NCBI GenBank assembly: GCA_001599975.1
Contig: BCIO01000001.1
Span: 806,001 to 870,000 of the forward strand
Reading direction: 5' to 3'
Length of the DNA stretch: 64,000 nucleotides
From: Cystobasidiopsis lactophilus
Lineage: Eukaryota; Basidiomycota; Agaricostilbomycetes; Agaricostilbales; Chionosphaeraceae
Part shown: positions 35,830 to 48,100 of the stretch, piece after piece
Position numbering within the stretch: the first letter of the stretch is position 1
Layout: the number at the start of each line of letters is the position of its first letter
The notes under the pieces: generated by a model
Told to the model about the DNA's origin: nothing
The model's input: the letters and a program-made list of their open reading frames with translations, nothing else
Database searches by the model: none
Made by a program: the position numbers and the translations under genes

Positions 35830-37003
35830 ATGCCAGGCTACCCTGCCACTCAGATTCAGCTCTATGGAGATTCAGTATCTGATCCAAGCTATCCAATATC
35901 CTGGCAGAGCCGGAAAGTGACTCTTGCGGTCCTGAAGAATGACGAACGCGGTGTTCAAGCTGGCCAGCTAATTCGAGCCGGTCAAGCCATCCTTACCGAC
36001 CATGCGTTTCTGTACTCTGATAGACCGCCTGAATGGCCCGTCGAGATGTGGCTGGACAGAATGCGGACTCTCTTGCAAGAGAAAGAGAAGGCTGGCGATA
36101 GTCGCGTGCGCCACCTCCGAGTCTTGAAGAATGAGCTGCCCGAGCCGAAATCCATCCTGGGCTACTTTTCCACCAACTGCCTTCCCGACCGAACCAATCG
36201 GTTCAGCGGCGTGGGCGAGAAGGTTTCGCGCCTGAATCACAGCTGCCAACCGAATGCCATGTTTTACTGTGATTGGCTGATGGGGACTGGCTTGCGATAT
36301 AAAGTGGTGGCTCTTCAGGACAGTCAGTTAACCTTGCTGCCAAAAGATCATTAGACTTGGCTCAGAACCCTCCGCAGTCCAGAAAGGCCAGGAAGTGACC
36401 ATTGCCTACGGAAACCTTGCCTTTCTTTTGGCTGTGCTGCGATCAGAAACCAAGCTCTGCAAAAGCTCTTTGGCTCTTCGGATAGCTGCCACTGTGGGCA
36501 TGCGCACCCAGCAGACGGGCAGCACGACCGGCTTCGGAGCCTGTTTAAGTTCGCCCGCTCCCAATTTGGCCAAAGGGAATACTTCAAAGAAGTAGAGATT
36601 ACCGACGATGATCTTGCGGTAGCTCAAGCCTTTGTATGTGGGCGAAGATTGGGGCTGAGCGCTGTTGCCACCAGGTCGCGAAAACTCTGGGTCTGCGCCA
36701 GGTTTTCCATTGCTACTATGAGGCTCAATGCAAAGCCGAGTATCTGCATGCATTCCAGCATAACAGACTTTCGCCGGAGCGCTATGCCCGGTGGCACAAT
36801 TTGATTTGTCAGGCTCGTCTCTTATCTGGGGAATATGGAGAAATGAACGCTTCGACATCATTAAACACTATGGCTCAAGAACTTAAAAACCAAGTGAGCG
36901 TATTCTCAGACCGCTAGGACTTTGAACAGCGCAGCTCATGCTCATGTTGTAGGTGGCGCCCGAGTACTGGACGGAAGCGAAGCTAGTCGCATTCACTGGC
37001 TAA
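35830..37003 (+). CDS. SET-domain protein (SMYD-like), with an apparent frame break
   Basis: Exon 1 encodes the first half of a SET domain (RKVTLAVLKNDERGVQAGQL) with the hallmark VSRLNHSCQPNAMFYCDW (RxNHSCxPN). After a very short candidate intron (28 nt, donor GTTAAC) the next stretch gives GSEPSAVQKGQEVTIAYG, whose YG carries the catalytic Tyr. The following sequence continues the family only in a different frame: KPCLSFGCAAIRNQALQKLF, then GSSDSCHCGHAHP, a post-SET-type Cys cluster. That new frame then runs through two well-placed introns (GTATGT..ccag; GTGAGC..tgtag) to VAPEYWTEAKLVAFTG and TAA. One base near 36411 appears missing, by sequencing error or real mutation. Likely substrate: lysine methylation of a protein, otherwise unknown. 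Confidence 0.7.
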
Positions 37004-37144
37004 AGAGAGTCGCCTCGATGCGCTTGATGCGTCAGGAACCAAATGGATGGTCCTCTTTGCCGCCAGATGCTGCACGAGTCCAAAGTAGAAGGGCGAACAA
37101 GCAGACATGCAATGCAAATTTCCTCCGCCCCCGCGTGGACAAAC

Positions 37145-38691
<1,547 letters not shown>

Positions 38692-38996
38692 TGTTGTTCG
38701 ATGCAGGCAAGGAATTTCAGTGCGCCGCCGAACGCGAAAACAGCGGGTGGGGTGGCGACCAGTGGGTTGCTTCCAATTGGAAATGCGGTCAAGAGGAGTG
38801 ATTTACATTCTAAATGATGTGTGAAAAGTGTACAAGGAGTCGAGAAAGGCTACATCGAGATGATTGGGGAGTTGAAGAAGCGGACTCTCTGTGGCTGGCC
38901 AGAGATGTAAGAGAAGGGCGCCATCGCGCTGGACAGCGAGAGCTTACTGAAAACACCACAGTTAATGGCGGGCAGGCAAAGGCGGGCAGGCAAAGC
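38692..38996. other. CDK11 upstream region with a short tandem repeat
   Basis: 305 bp between CDK11 and the next minus-strand gene. At 38967-38994 the 14-mer GGCGGGCAGGCAAA occurs twice in direct tandem, and a related GGCGGGCAGGCAAG lies at 434-447. On the minus strand the repeat lies about 280 bp upstream of the CDK11 start and could be a regulatory site. Confidence 0.5.
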
Positions 38997-40019
38997 TCAT
39001 GACCGCCGCCCAAGCCATGCATCTTGGTCTGCGTTCAACGTTGCCCCGCTTGCTTTGCCGAGGGAGGCAGCATGTTGAGACATCCGGACGGACGACTGGG
39101 TTCCAGACACCAGAACGGGCACAGACTGGAGAAAAATAGCAGCACGCCGACTAACGAAACGTGGTGATAGGCGGGTTTGCCGCAAGGCTCGATGGGTCGC
39201 CTTCAAAGTCGGGTCGAATTGGCCTTGAGCGATACGCTCTAAGTTCTCGACCGCTACTTGAGGGACTGGAGGCGTTGTCTGTCCCAGGACGCGCCGCGCC
39301 CACCATTTGTTGAAGATGTTCGTCCGCCGGCTGGAGGGCAAAGGGCCGACTGCCACCTCGTCGCGGGTTGGCACGGTTGGACCTTCTCTGACGCTTCCGA
39401 TTGAGCTGTGAGACAGGCGGGATTGGAATAGGAAGTGGTTGGGAACGAGTCGTTGTCCAGGAGGAGCTTTGATAATCTCCTCTCTCCACTTGATCAAGTC
39501 GGGGAAGTATGGCTGTAATCAGTTTATCAGCTTGTGCTCAATGTTGCCTAGGATGGCTCACTCGAAGCAAAGCGTGCCGAAAGGGTCCATCGAGACCGTA
39601 GCCAAGGCGCTGAATCTGCGCTATCGCCTTGATGTCGCCTTTTAACGACGCTTTGAGCCCTTTGAGAATCTTTTCTGAACTTTCAGACTAGGTTTTGGGT
39701 GGCAGGTGCTCGCGAAAAGCTCACTTGATGCGCTTCGTCCAAGGCCACCAAGCGCTTGCCCTCTGTTGCCCTCATGCCGCTCGGCCTGGCTAAATGCTTG
39801 ACTCTGAGTCGCAGTGCACCGCTTTTTTCGATCGCTTTGTGTCAGCTGGTGCTTTCTTTGCGAGGATGTGAGGGAAGAAACCCACGCAGCAAAGCGATCT
39901 CGAAAAACATGCTCGAAGGCGGACAGCTCCCTCAGGAGATGTCGAAACAGATGCCTGCGCTTGTCTTTGCTGCTCAGAAAAGAGCGCAGCTCTTCGTTGG
40001 CCCGCAGCTCGCCGGACAT
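38997..40019 (-). CDS. LYR-motif protein, probably mitochondrial
   Basis: Exon 1 contains FLSSKDKRRHLFRHLLRELS, which matches the Complex1_LYR helix pattern (LFRxLLRE in place of LYRxLLRE), continuing AFEHVFR. Splicing GCATCAA|gtgagc...ttcag|AAAAG leads to KILKGLKASLKGDIKAIAQI, then GYGLDGPFRHALLR. A further intron leads to PYFPDLIKWREEIIKAPPGQ. The C-terminal region (FNKWWARRVLGQTTPPVP) looks like a mitochondrial matrix protein. LYR proteins act as chaperones or adaptors in respiratory-complex and Fe-S assembly and bind acyl carrier protein. The start (ATG 40019) and the 3' end are uncertain: a GTTAGT donor near 39157 could move the stop. Confidence 0.6.
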
Positions 40020-40464
40020 CAAGGCATGGCTTGCTGGCGTCGTCGAGGTTGCTGCCCAAGAAGCGCATTCTTTGCCACTGCAGACCAATAATCATCCACC
40101 CTACAACCTACAAGACGATGAACCTGGGACAAGCATAATGGGATTGAACTGGCTGACGAAAGGGTGGATTGCACAGCCAAGCGAGCGACTCTGCGTGTTT
40201 CAAGCCTGTCTTCGGCTACGCAATGGACTGCACTATAGAGGTCTAGGTTTGCAACGGCATACATGTACAAAGATGTAGAGGAAAGAAAACCTCAGAGAGA
40301 GGGTAGAACAAAGGAGCGCCAGTCGAGCCACGCCGCAGGCAGACCCTGGCTACCAAAACTAGCGTTTGCCCAGAAACCCTCGCAAACCACCAGGTGGAGC
40401 TGCGACGGCTTCAGGAGCGCGCTCAGCGGGCGCTGCTGCGAGGGTTTCAACGTACGCCTTCTTG
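40020..40464. other. intergenic
   Basis: 445 bp with the upstream flank of the LYR gene and the 3' flank of the YbjQ-like gene. On the minus strand a frame ending at about 40359 (KKAYVETLAAAPAERAPEAV, then GFLGKR) could be an alternative C-terminal exon of the YbjQ-like gene. Confidence 0.45.
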
Positions 40465-40833
40465 CTATGCGATGAGAATGCACCTACAGTGTTTGGCGAC
40501 GGTAACGAGGGTACCCTCCACTGTTGTGGTCCAGTGAAAATCAGAGTATTCAAGGTGGTCACTGAAGCTGACTTTGATAACAGCGTTGGCGTTGTGCTTC
40601 GCAGCCTGTTCCAGCAAGCTTTCAAGGGCCCTGGCTTTCAGACCCAGGACAGCTCCTTCAGTCCAATGAGCTGTTTCAGAGTCCGTAGGGTGATTAGGGC
40701 GAGTAAAACGTCCGACCCTTGACGTCGCGACTGCCGCAGCGATGCCGTGTAGCGCCGTGACAGTATGACCTGGAATCGTCTCGCCCATAGAATGGAGGAC
40801 GACGGTCTCTCCTCGCAAGAGAACGGTGGCCAT
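40465..40833 (-). CDS. YbjQ/UPF0145-like small protein
   Basis: ATG at 40833, about 122 residues. ALESLLEQAAKHNANAVIKV followed by SFSDHLEY and then TTVEGTLVTVAKH matches the central helix-strand of the YbjQ fold (A..EL...A...GANAV..V.....G......GTAV.V). YbjQ-type proteins form pentamers with a dodecin-like core and are mostly bacterial; the role is unknown. The N-terminal part (LLRGETVVLHSMGETIPGHT) is consistent with the first strands. A 23 nt stretch at the 3' end flanked by GT and AG might splice to an Ala/Pro-rich tail, which would change the C-terminus. The 5' leader is long and probably contains one intron. The TATA box at 41143-41150 fits its promoter. Confidence 0.55.
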   Translation of the reverse strand: MATVLLRGETVVLHSMGETIPGHTVTALHGIAAAVATSRVGRFTRPNHPTDSETAHWTEGAVLGLKARALESLLEQAAKHNANAVIKVSFSDHLEYSDFHWTTTVEGTLVTVAKHCRCILIA

Positions 40834-41142
40834 GATTCAAAACAGTTTCAGAAGTCTGAAGCGAAAGCAAGCTATATAATCAGTTTACGTCTTTGAAGAC
40901 AACAGAGGGGAGACTGACTTGGTCTCGATTGGGGTGTTCAGCGATTGCGTCCGCACGGAGAGTCGCTAAGATACGAAGACTAGCTCAAAGCTCTGATGAA
41001 AAGAAGTCGTAGGCGACAAGACGATGATTTGCAGAGGAGGACGAGCGAGGGGAGCCTGATGCGAGGGCTAAGGCAAGCTCTGGGGGGAAAGAGTTTCGGT
41101 GGTCCACTTGTTGGTAGAAGAGGAAAGAGAGGGAAAAGACGT

Positions 41143-41150
41143 CTTTTATA
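41143..41150 (-). promoter_or_regulatory. TATA box and CT-rich leader of the YbjQ-like gene
   Basis: On the minus strand TATAAAAG is followed by a long C/T-rich run (TTTTCCCTCTCTTTCCTCTT), the classical arrangement for a highly expressed or inducible fungal gene. The first coding ATG in that direction is 40833, about 310 nt downstream, with a candidate leader intron (about 40911 to 40858). Confidence 0.5.
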
Positions 41151-41547
41151 GACCTGTTCCCTTTGTGCAATGTCAAGGCAAGAGCGCAGCAACCTGAGCA
41201 GGGCGTCCAATCGCAGGCAGACAGCAGGCTGAAGTCTCGCCAAGAAGTTCAGGAGGTCCTTGAGCAACTCTTATGAGAGAGATACTCGGTCCGCCCAAGC
41301 CTCTGTTTGCGACAAACAGAAGCAGTTCAACGTCGCACTTCTGCATGTCTGTATGTTTGTACGTTCTGCTCAACCACTCAGAATCTGGTACTGGCCAAGC
41401 AATCCTTCAAAAACACAACGTTTGTCAGAGCATTGATTAGGTGATGACTGCAGCACTGAAGTGGCGCGTCAAAGAGCATCAAAACGAATGGCAGGACGAG
41501 GGTCGAAGCTCGCTCTGAGCCACAAAGGAAGAAGGCAATTCTACCCA

Positions 41548-41756
41548 TTATGAGAAGGCATCTGTATTAGACGGCAGAATCGACGACGATGACGACAGAC
41601 AGGAACCGACAAGGCGAATGGCTTCCTTGAGATCTCCAGTCTTGAGCCCGGGCAGAGAGGACAGGCCAGGCAACGAGGCACTCTGGTCAAATCGCCACCA
41701 GCCCGATACGCGCGCGCAGCATTCTCCTCAGACTCAAAGCTTGATCCAGATAGCAT
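41548..41756 (-). CDS. possible very small gene
   Basis: ATG 41756 reads MLSGSSFESEENAARAYRAG, then GDLTR. A 41 nt intron (GTGCCT..ctcaag) would join in phase to TGDLKEAIRLVGSCLSSSSS and end NTDAFS with TAA at 41548. The 55-residue product has no known domain. It diverges from the Acinus-like gene 123 bp away. Coding status rests only on the in-phase join and composition. Confidence 0.3.
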
Positions 41757-41879
41757 AGTCGCGGTCAAAGACGAAGCTTGCGGCTGCCCTCTCCGTTAGA
41801 GCACCACCACAAGTCCGCGCCTTACCTCGACCTCGTCCAAACCCTCCGCAGCATCGTGAGCAGCAACCGCGACGACATT

Positions 41880-43696
41880 ATGGCGTCTTTGGAGAAGATC
41901 AGCCTGGACGATGTGGCCGGCATGAAGGTGAGCGTGCCTCAATCTCCCAAGAGGCAAAACCTTATGATGGTTTGAAGGTGGCCGACCTCAAGACGGTCCT
42001 CAGCGCGCGCGGCTTGCCCACCACTGGCCTCAAGAAAGCCTTGGCAGACCGGTTGACAGAGTGGATCGAGACGGTGCAGGACAAGGAGGGCGGCGACGCA
42101 GCTGCAGCCGAGGCCGTGACGGAGGAGGAGCCGGCCGCCCCAGCTGCTGTGGATGCGCCTGCCGAGGAGGAGCCTGCGACGAACGGCGATGCTGTAGTTG
42201 AAGCAGAGCCAGAGGACGAGGACAAGAAGCGCAAACGAGACGACGAGGCGGAAGGTGCGCTCATTGTTTTTGTCAATTTGCCAGAAGTGTACGCTAACTC
42301 GAATGCCACGCAAAAGCTACAACAGCCGATGCGACGGAGCCAGAGCCCGCTCAAGACGAACCGCAATCAAAAAAGGCCAAAGTGGACGAAGAGCCAGCTC
42401 CCGAAGAAGCTGCTGCCGCCTCGGAGCCTGTTGTCGAGGCGGCGCCCGTCGCTGAAGAGCCAGCTGCCGCGCCCGAGCCAATAGTAGCGCCAGAAGCTGT
42501 GCCTGATGTCGAGATGGCGCCTGCTGCAGAGGAGGAGGATAAAAAGGTCGAAGAGGCTCCGAAGGAGGACGAACCAATGGCAGAGCCGGCGCGCAAGGAG
42601 CGCTCGCCAACGCCTTCGCCGCCCATCGAAAAAGCCGCCGCGGGCGCCGCTTTGTCGCTGGCCGAGAAAGTCAAGCCGGTAAGAACCCGCTCGCCCTCGC
42701 CTCCGCCACGACAAAGGCGCAGGTCGTCATACTCGCCCTCGCCGCCGCCCAGAAGCCGCCCGTCCGCTGGTGGACCGCCCCCTTCCTCCAGCATTTACAT
42801 CAGCAACTTGGTCCGCCCGTTCATGCTCTCTCAGCTCAACGAGCTGTTGGAGGAGTTTGGCAGCGTCAGCAAATTTTGGATCGATGCCGTCAAGTCGCAC
42901 TCATATGTTACAGTGCGTTAAAGTTGTCTTTCTTGCTATTGAAGTGTCATTCAGGCCGCAAGCACAGTTCGACACGGTGGCCGCCGCGCAAAAAGCCAAG
43001 AACGCCTTGCACGAGACCGTCTGGCCAGAGAACACCGGCCGGCCCTTGAACCTCGTCTATGTTCCCACTCCCAAAATCGAAGCCTTGATCTCCGAAGAAG
43101 ACCAAGCCAAAATCACCCGCAAGGGCCGCATGGAGCTCCTGGTGGAGAGCTCGTCGTCTGAAGAGTCTGGCTTCTCCTACCGCCTGATCCCCTTTGGCTC
43201 GGCCGCGTCCTCCGCGCTCAACGTGTCTTTGAATGTCGCTGGCGTGCCATCTCGCGGCCTGGCTTCTGCTGTGCCTTTGACGGCACGCGGCATTGCCGTA
43301 GACGCCTTGCCCAGCGCCCGCGATCCTCCGCCACCCAGAGATCGTGATGGCCGAGGGCCGGAGCGGGACGCGCGTGGTGACAGAGATTGGGACATTGGTG
43401 GCGGGCCGAGAGGCGCAGGTGGCATGCAGGTGCCGCGCTCGGGGCCTTTCTCAGGTCCTTCGAGGGTGCCCTCTGGTTCTTTCGGTGGTGGCAGAGACAA
43501 TGGTTGGGGTCCAAGAGGTGGTGGAGACAGTGGACCTGGTGACCGGGGAGGCAGGGATGGTGGCTGGGGCTCTCGAGCTCGGTCGCCACCACCGCCGAGA
43601 GACGGTGGCGGAGGAGGAGGATGGGGCCGCGCTCCAGCCGACGTCAAGTACACCAAAACCGCACCTTCGCTACCTTGGTCGGAGTACAAGAAGTGA
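41880..43696 (+). CDS. Acinus-like SAP / RRM nuclear RNA-binding protein
   Basis: MASLEKISLDDVAGMK, then the SAP motif VADLKTVLSARGLPTTGLKK (DNA/chromatin binding). A long acidic Ala/Glu-rich stretch follows with NLS blocks (DKKRKRDDEAE; SKKAKVDEE), a Ser-Pro-Arg segment (RTRSPSPPPRQRRRSS) and a C-terminal RRM-type fold (SSIYISNLVRPFMLSQLNEL, FGSVSKFWIDAVKSHSYVTF). A Gly/Arg-rich tail ends DVKYTKTAPSLPWSEYKK. That end resembles the RSB motif by which Acinus holds RNPS1 and SAP18 in the ASAP complex (pattern K.TK..P.IYWLPL). Three GT-AG introns were placed in phase. A role in splicing and exon-junction accessory complexes is inference from architecture. Confidence 0.8.
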
Positions 43697-43936
43697 TCTT
43701 GCTGCTCTTCACAGTCCAAAAATCGCTCCTGGGTTTCAATCTTGGAATCGAGAACTGTTTCTAATAGTGGCCCGTGGTCCTTGCCTCCTTAGATATCGCT
43801 TAGATCTCCGAATCTTCCTGCACGTGAGATCTCGTGAGATGAAACGAGTATTAAACGAGTGGCACAAAGCGCCACTGACCGCTCGCGGAGCCGCGGTTAA
43901 CGAGTTTGCCCCGATCGACCAACCCCAAAGGCTGCC

Positions 43937-45128
43937 ATGGATGACGAAGTCAAGATTGGCGAAGGGGCTTTCACGGTTGTCTACAGACAGCCTTCGGAGC
44001 TAGTTCTTGAGAGTGGCCAGCCAGGGTGGATCGCTTTGAAGGTCGTCTCGCAACACGCCCAAGCTCCTCACAACACGCTCAATGAGATTGCCTTCTTGAC
44101 CCGCTTTAGTCACCCGAATGTGTGCATGCTTTACAATTTCACCACGACGACGACGCTGATAGCAAAGCCAATTCAGGTCGTTCAGCTGCTGGCTCACGAA
44201 TTGATTGACGAACATTTCCATCTGTCCATGGCCTACTTTCCGCTCTCACTACGAACACTGCTCGATCAGATCGACTTTACACCTTCTGCGTGTCAAGATT
44301 TTGGCGTGCTAGCGGCATCTCTGGTCCGACAGCTTTGTCAAGCGGTGTCCTACATCCACTCCCAAGGCGTCGCACATCGAGACATCAACCCAAACAACTT
44401 TGTCATTGATGCGCTCGGCCACTGCGTTCTCATTGATTTCAGCATTTCTGTCGAAGCCGCGTCAAGCGACCGGTGCCTCGACGTGGGCACTGCAGCCTAC
44501 CAAGCTCCAGAGTTGCTCTACACCCACCACGATTACGACCCGCTGGCCCTTGACCTATGGTCTCTCGGAGCTACTGTGGCTCAGTTCTTCACTCCCTTCG
44601 GACCTGAAGCGGAGGACGGGTTCGGCGACTCCTCGGACGAAGATGATGATGCGCCTCCCTGGCTGAAAGTCTTGAATCAAGGGCAATCAAAGACATCCAA
44701 GGAAGCCTCCGTTAGGAGATCGTGTCTGTTTGAGAGCCAGTTTGGGCAGATTGGGTTGCTGGGGAGCATCTTTCGACTGACTGGCACCCCAACCTTGGAC
44801 GACTGGCCCGTGGGTCCCCGTCTTCTTTTCAATAGGGTCCACTCAAAGGCACCAACAGGAAGCTGCATCGATTCCCAACTTTCGTGCTTTCTCGTTTGAG
44901 CACTTTGAGAAGGCAGATTTGGCTGCTCGATTGCCCAACCTCCCTGCAGCGGACACACCCTCAATTCTCAGCCTGATCGACGGTCTTATCAACGTATCTG
45001 CAAGCAGAAGAACAAGAACGCAAGAGATTTTGGATGGGAACGCCTGGCTAAAGCACGCGCAAGAGCCAGGGGCCTGGATGCAAGAAAGGCTAGCGCCTTG
45101 GACAACACCCATCATAGCGACATTATAA
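43937..45128 (+). CDS. Cak1-like protein kinase
   Basis: Kinase fold with G-loop KIGEGAFTVVYRQ, ATP lysine in WIALKVVSQH, alphaC NEIAFLTRFSHPN, catalytic loop VAHRDINPNNFVIDALGHC, then VLIDFSISVEAASS, which has DFS instead of DFG, an APE-equivalent TAAYQAPELLYTH, and DPLALDLWSLGATVAQFF. An acidic insert (DSSDEDDDAPPW) precedes the C-lobe end. A 49 nt intron joins DDWP to EAASIPNFRAFSFEHFEKAD. The nonstandard HRD-INPNN and DFS motifs and the CDK-like C-lobe point to the fungal CDK-activating kinase Cak1 group or a related divergent CDK-like kinase. Its stop lies only 12 bp from the stop of the convergent Ark1-type gene. Confidence 0.75.
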
Positions 45129-45140
45129 GACAGCTCCACT

Positions 45141-48100
45141 TCAGACTGCTCGCCACTCTTGGCGCCGACTCCCTGCTGTGGTCGAATTGGTCCGGCGCAC
45201 GCCATTCTGCTCGCCAATCTTTTGCGCCCAGCGCTCCTTCATGTTCTTGACCCCGGCAAACGACTCCTCTTCCGACTCGTTGCCGTCCTTGGTCTTGGGC
45301 GAAGTGGGTGTGGTCGATTCGGAACTTTGCAAGCCGAGTCCGGTTGACGACGTGCTCGGTCGGATAGGCTTGAATGCGGACGGCCGAGGCTGATAGGCTG
45401 GAGTTTGGGGCGAAGACTCCGGCGAGGACACGTCCTTGGGCGAAAAAGTAGGCGAATACATAGACTGCGGTCGCTGGCTGGCTGGCTTGGAGGAGGAAGC
45501 CAGGGTGGCGTCGACGACTTTCGAGGTCGTCGCGTTGGTCATGCCCTCATAGCGTGAGACAAGCGAAGAGATTTGGGCTTTCGGCTTGGGTGATTGTGCA
45601 ACGGGAGCGGCCAGCACAGGCGACTTCACCAGGGTGGGCGGCCGTGGCCCTGCCGGTGGCGCGAAGTCCCGAATCGAGGCGATCGCGCGCTTGAGGTCAA
45701 AGTTGCCCGACGCGTCCGATGAGGCGCTCGTTGTGTCTTCACGAGATATGCTGGAGCCTGAGGTGGACACGGTCCTCGTGGCACTGGTTGATCTGCCGCC
45801 CGGTGGCGGATTCGGCGAAAGCGACCGGCCATAGTGGGCGTCCGCGTCCTCCGGACCTTCAACCTCGTCGTCATCATCCGAAGAGTCGGCCTCTGAGGCC
45901 GCCGAGCGCATGATCTGAGGCTTCTCCGGCTTGGGCGGCGGCCCAGCGGAAGTTGATAGGTCGGGGAATCGCTGGCTGGCGTCGTCGGCTGGATACGGTA
46001 AAGTGTCGCCGCGGTGCATATTGGCCCTTAGCATCGGCAAGGCATTTTGGACCTCTTGAAGGGCTGAGTGGGAGGACGAGCGAGAAGACTGTGAGTCCTG
46101 CATGAAGTCTCGCGGCAGCTTGCGAGCCTGTTCGGTGGTTGTTGGCGTAGCTTGGCCGGCGTAAGGCTCAGGGGAGGACGACATCAGGTCGAGGGCGGGG
46201 GCCTTCGGCTTGGGCGCGAGCGGTGGCGGTGTGGGCAAGCTGGCATTGAGCGAAGCTGTCCGCTTTCGAAGCTCAGACGGCTTCTGGTTCCGCTCCTCCA
46301 CGTCGCCATTGCCGTTCTCCTGTGCCTTTTTGGACTGCCACCACTGTTCCAGAAGGACGGGGGAGGTCTGAGAGGCCCGGTCGACCAGCGGCGGTCTCGG
46401 CCCAGCAGCCGGTGGAAGTGGGCCAGAGAAGTGGGTTGGCTTAGTGGGAAGAGCTGGCCGAGGCTCGGACGAGGACGAGGAGAGGTTAGACTGAAAGCTC
46501 TTCTCGAAGTCCCGCTTGATCCGCTCGGCCGTCGGTGGGCGGGTGGTGCCAGGCGAGAGGAGCTCTTGGAAGCCAGAGGCGTTCCGTTCGACGAACGACG
46601 GCGGGGTAAACGAGTCGCCAAAGCCTGCGTGCGACGGCTTTGGCAGGCTTTTGGGTGCTGCCGACGCTTGGCTGGAGGGCAAGACCTCGTCGGCTAGTGG
46701 CGGAAAGGCTTGGTCGAAATCTGGGTATTCCGACATGACTTTGGCCGCCGACGCGGCCGAAGAAGACGAAGTAGGTGGTGATTTGGCGGCTTCAGGCTTG
46801 GCGGCTGGGGTTGGCCGACCTCGCCGCATCGGCGTGATATTGGGGGTTGCGTCGACAGGCGGAGGTGGAGAGACGGTTTTCGTAAAAAGGGCGACAGGAG
46901 ACGTGCTTATAGGAGGAGAAGTAGAGTTGGACATCGGGTGCACTGCTGGTCGAGGCGGTAGGCCGGGCATCTTAGTGGGTGAAGTCTATCAGAGCGAAGT
47001 TCAGATTGCGCTCCGCAAATTGAGGAGGCCTGAGCTCTCACAGTCTTTTCAGAAAACTTGGTGGCGACGCCTCGTAGCTTGGAGACCCGCTCATGGACTT
47101 TAAAGACAGTCGGCCGTGCTGATTGCGATTCTTGCAACATCGACGCTGTGAGATTCGGCAACCATAAGACTAAGAAAGAGCATCTTCAGAAGCCTGTCAC
47201 TCACAAATGAGGTCCTGGATGTTCTTGGAGTAGGCAGGGTAAGGTGGAAAGGAGTAGGTGACGTTTTGGATGGCCAGCACGCCTTGGGTTTCGAACGGCG
47301 TGGTGTAGTAGCACAGCTTGTAGAGGAAGACGCCCAAGGCCCAAATGTCGGCCGGCAGCCCGACACCTTTGCGGGACCAGACGTCGCACATTTCTGGGGC
47401 CCGGTACTGCAAAGTGGTCGTCTTGTTCAGGTCGGCCTCCAAAGCTTGGATCTCCGGAACGCTGTGGCACGGTGTCAAGCTCTAGAACTACTCGTTCTTT
47501 GCGTGGAAAGCACCACTCACGTCTGAGGAGGGGTTAGTAAGGGAGTGGTGGTCGAGCCAAAGTCGCACAGCTTGTAGCAGGAGGTGGAGGCCTGCAAGAT
47601 GTTTTCGACTTTGAGGTCGCGGTGCATTAGCGGCGGCTCTTGGTAGTGCATATGTCCCACCGCCTGTGAGCACAAGGAGTAGTCGGAATAATTGTGAGTT
47701 TGAAAGACAATTGAAGGTAAGGTCCGTTCTCACCTCGACCGTGTCCGAGAAGATCTTGAGAATCTCCGACTCTGTCAGCCGGTTCTCCAAGCGAGTGTTC
47801 ATCATATCAATGATTCCTCCGCCTGTCCAACATCCGAAATGAGCCCCAGATATCAAGAGCGCAAGGGAGGCCAATGAAACGGACCGGGAGCGTATTCCAT
47901 CAGGATGAAGACCTCGTAGCCACTCCTGCCCGGCAGCTCTGACGCTGAAGCTTCTATAAAGTTGACGATGTGCCTATGCCCCCTGAGCAGTTTCTGTGCG
48001 CCGCAATCAACCAAGCGGTCAGAGGCGTGGCCTAAAGTCTGAGGGCAGGGAGGTCCAGCGCACCATCACATCCACTTCCTTGCGCACATCCTGCAGCTGG

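Noticed and set aside
45586-47103. Plus-strand frames antisense to the Ark1-type tail
   Set aside because: Shadows of the Pro/Ser-rich minus-strand coding region.
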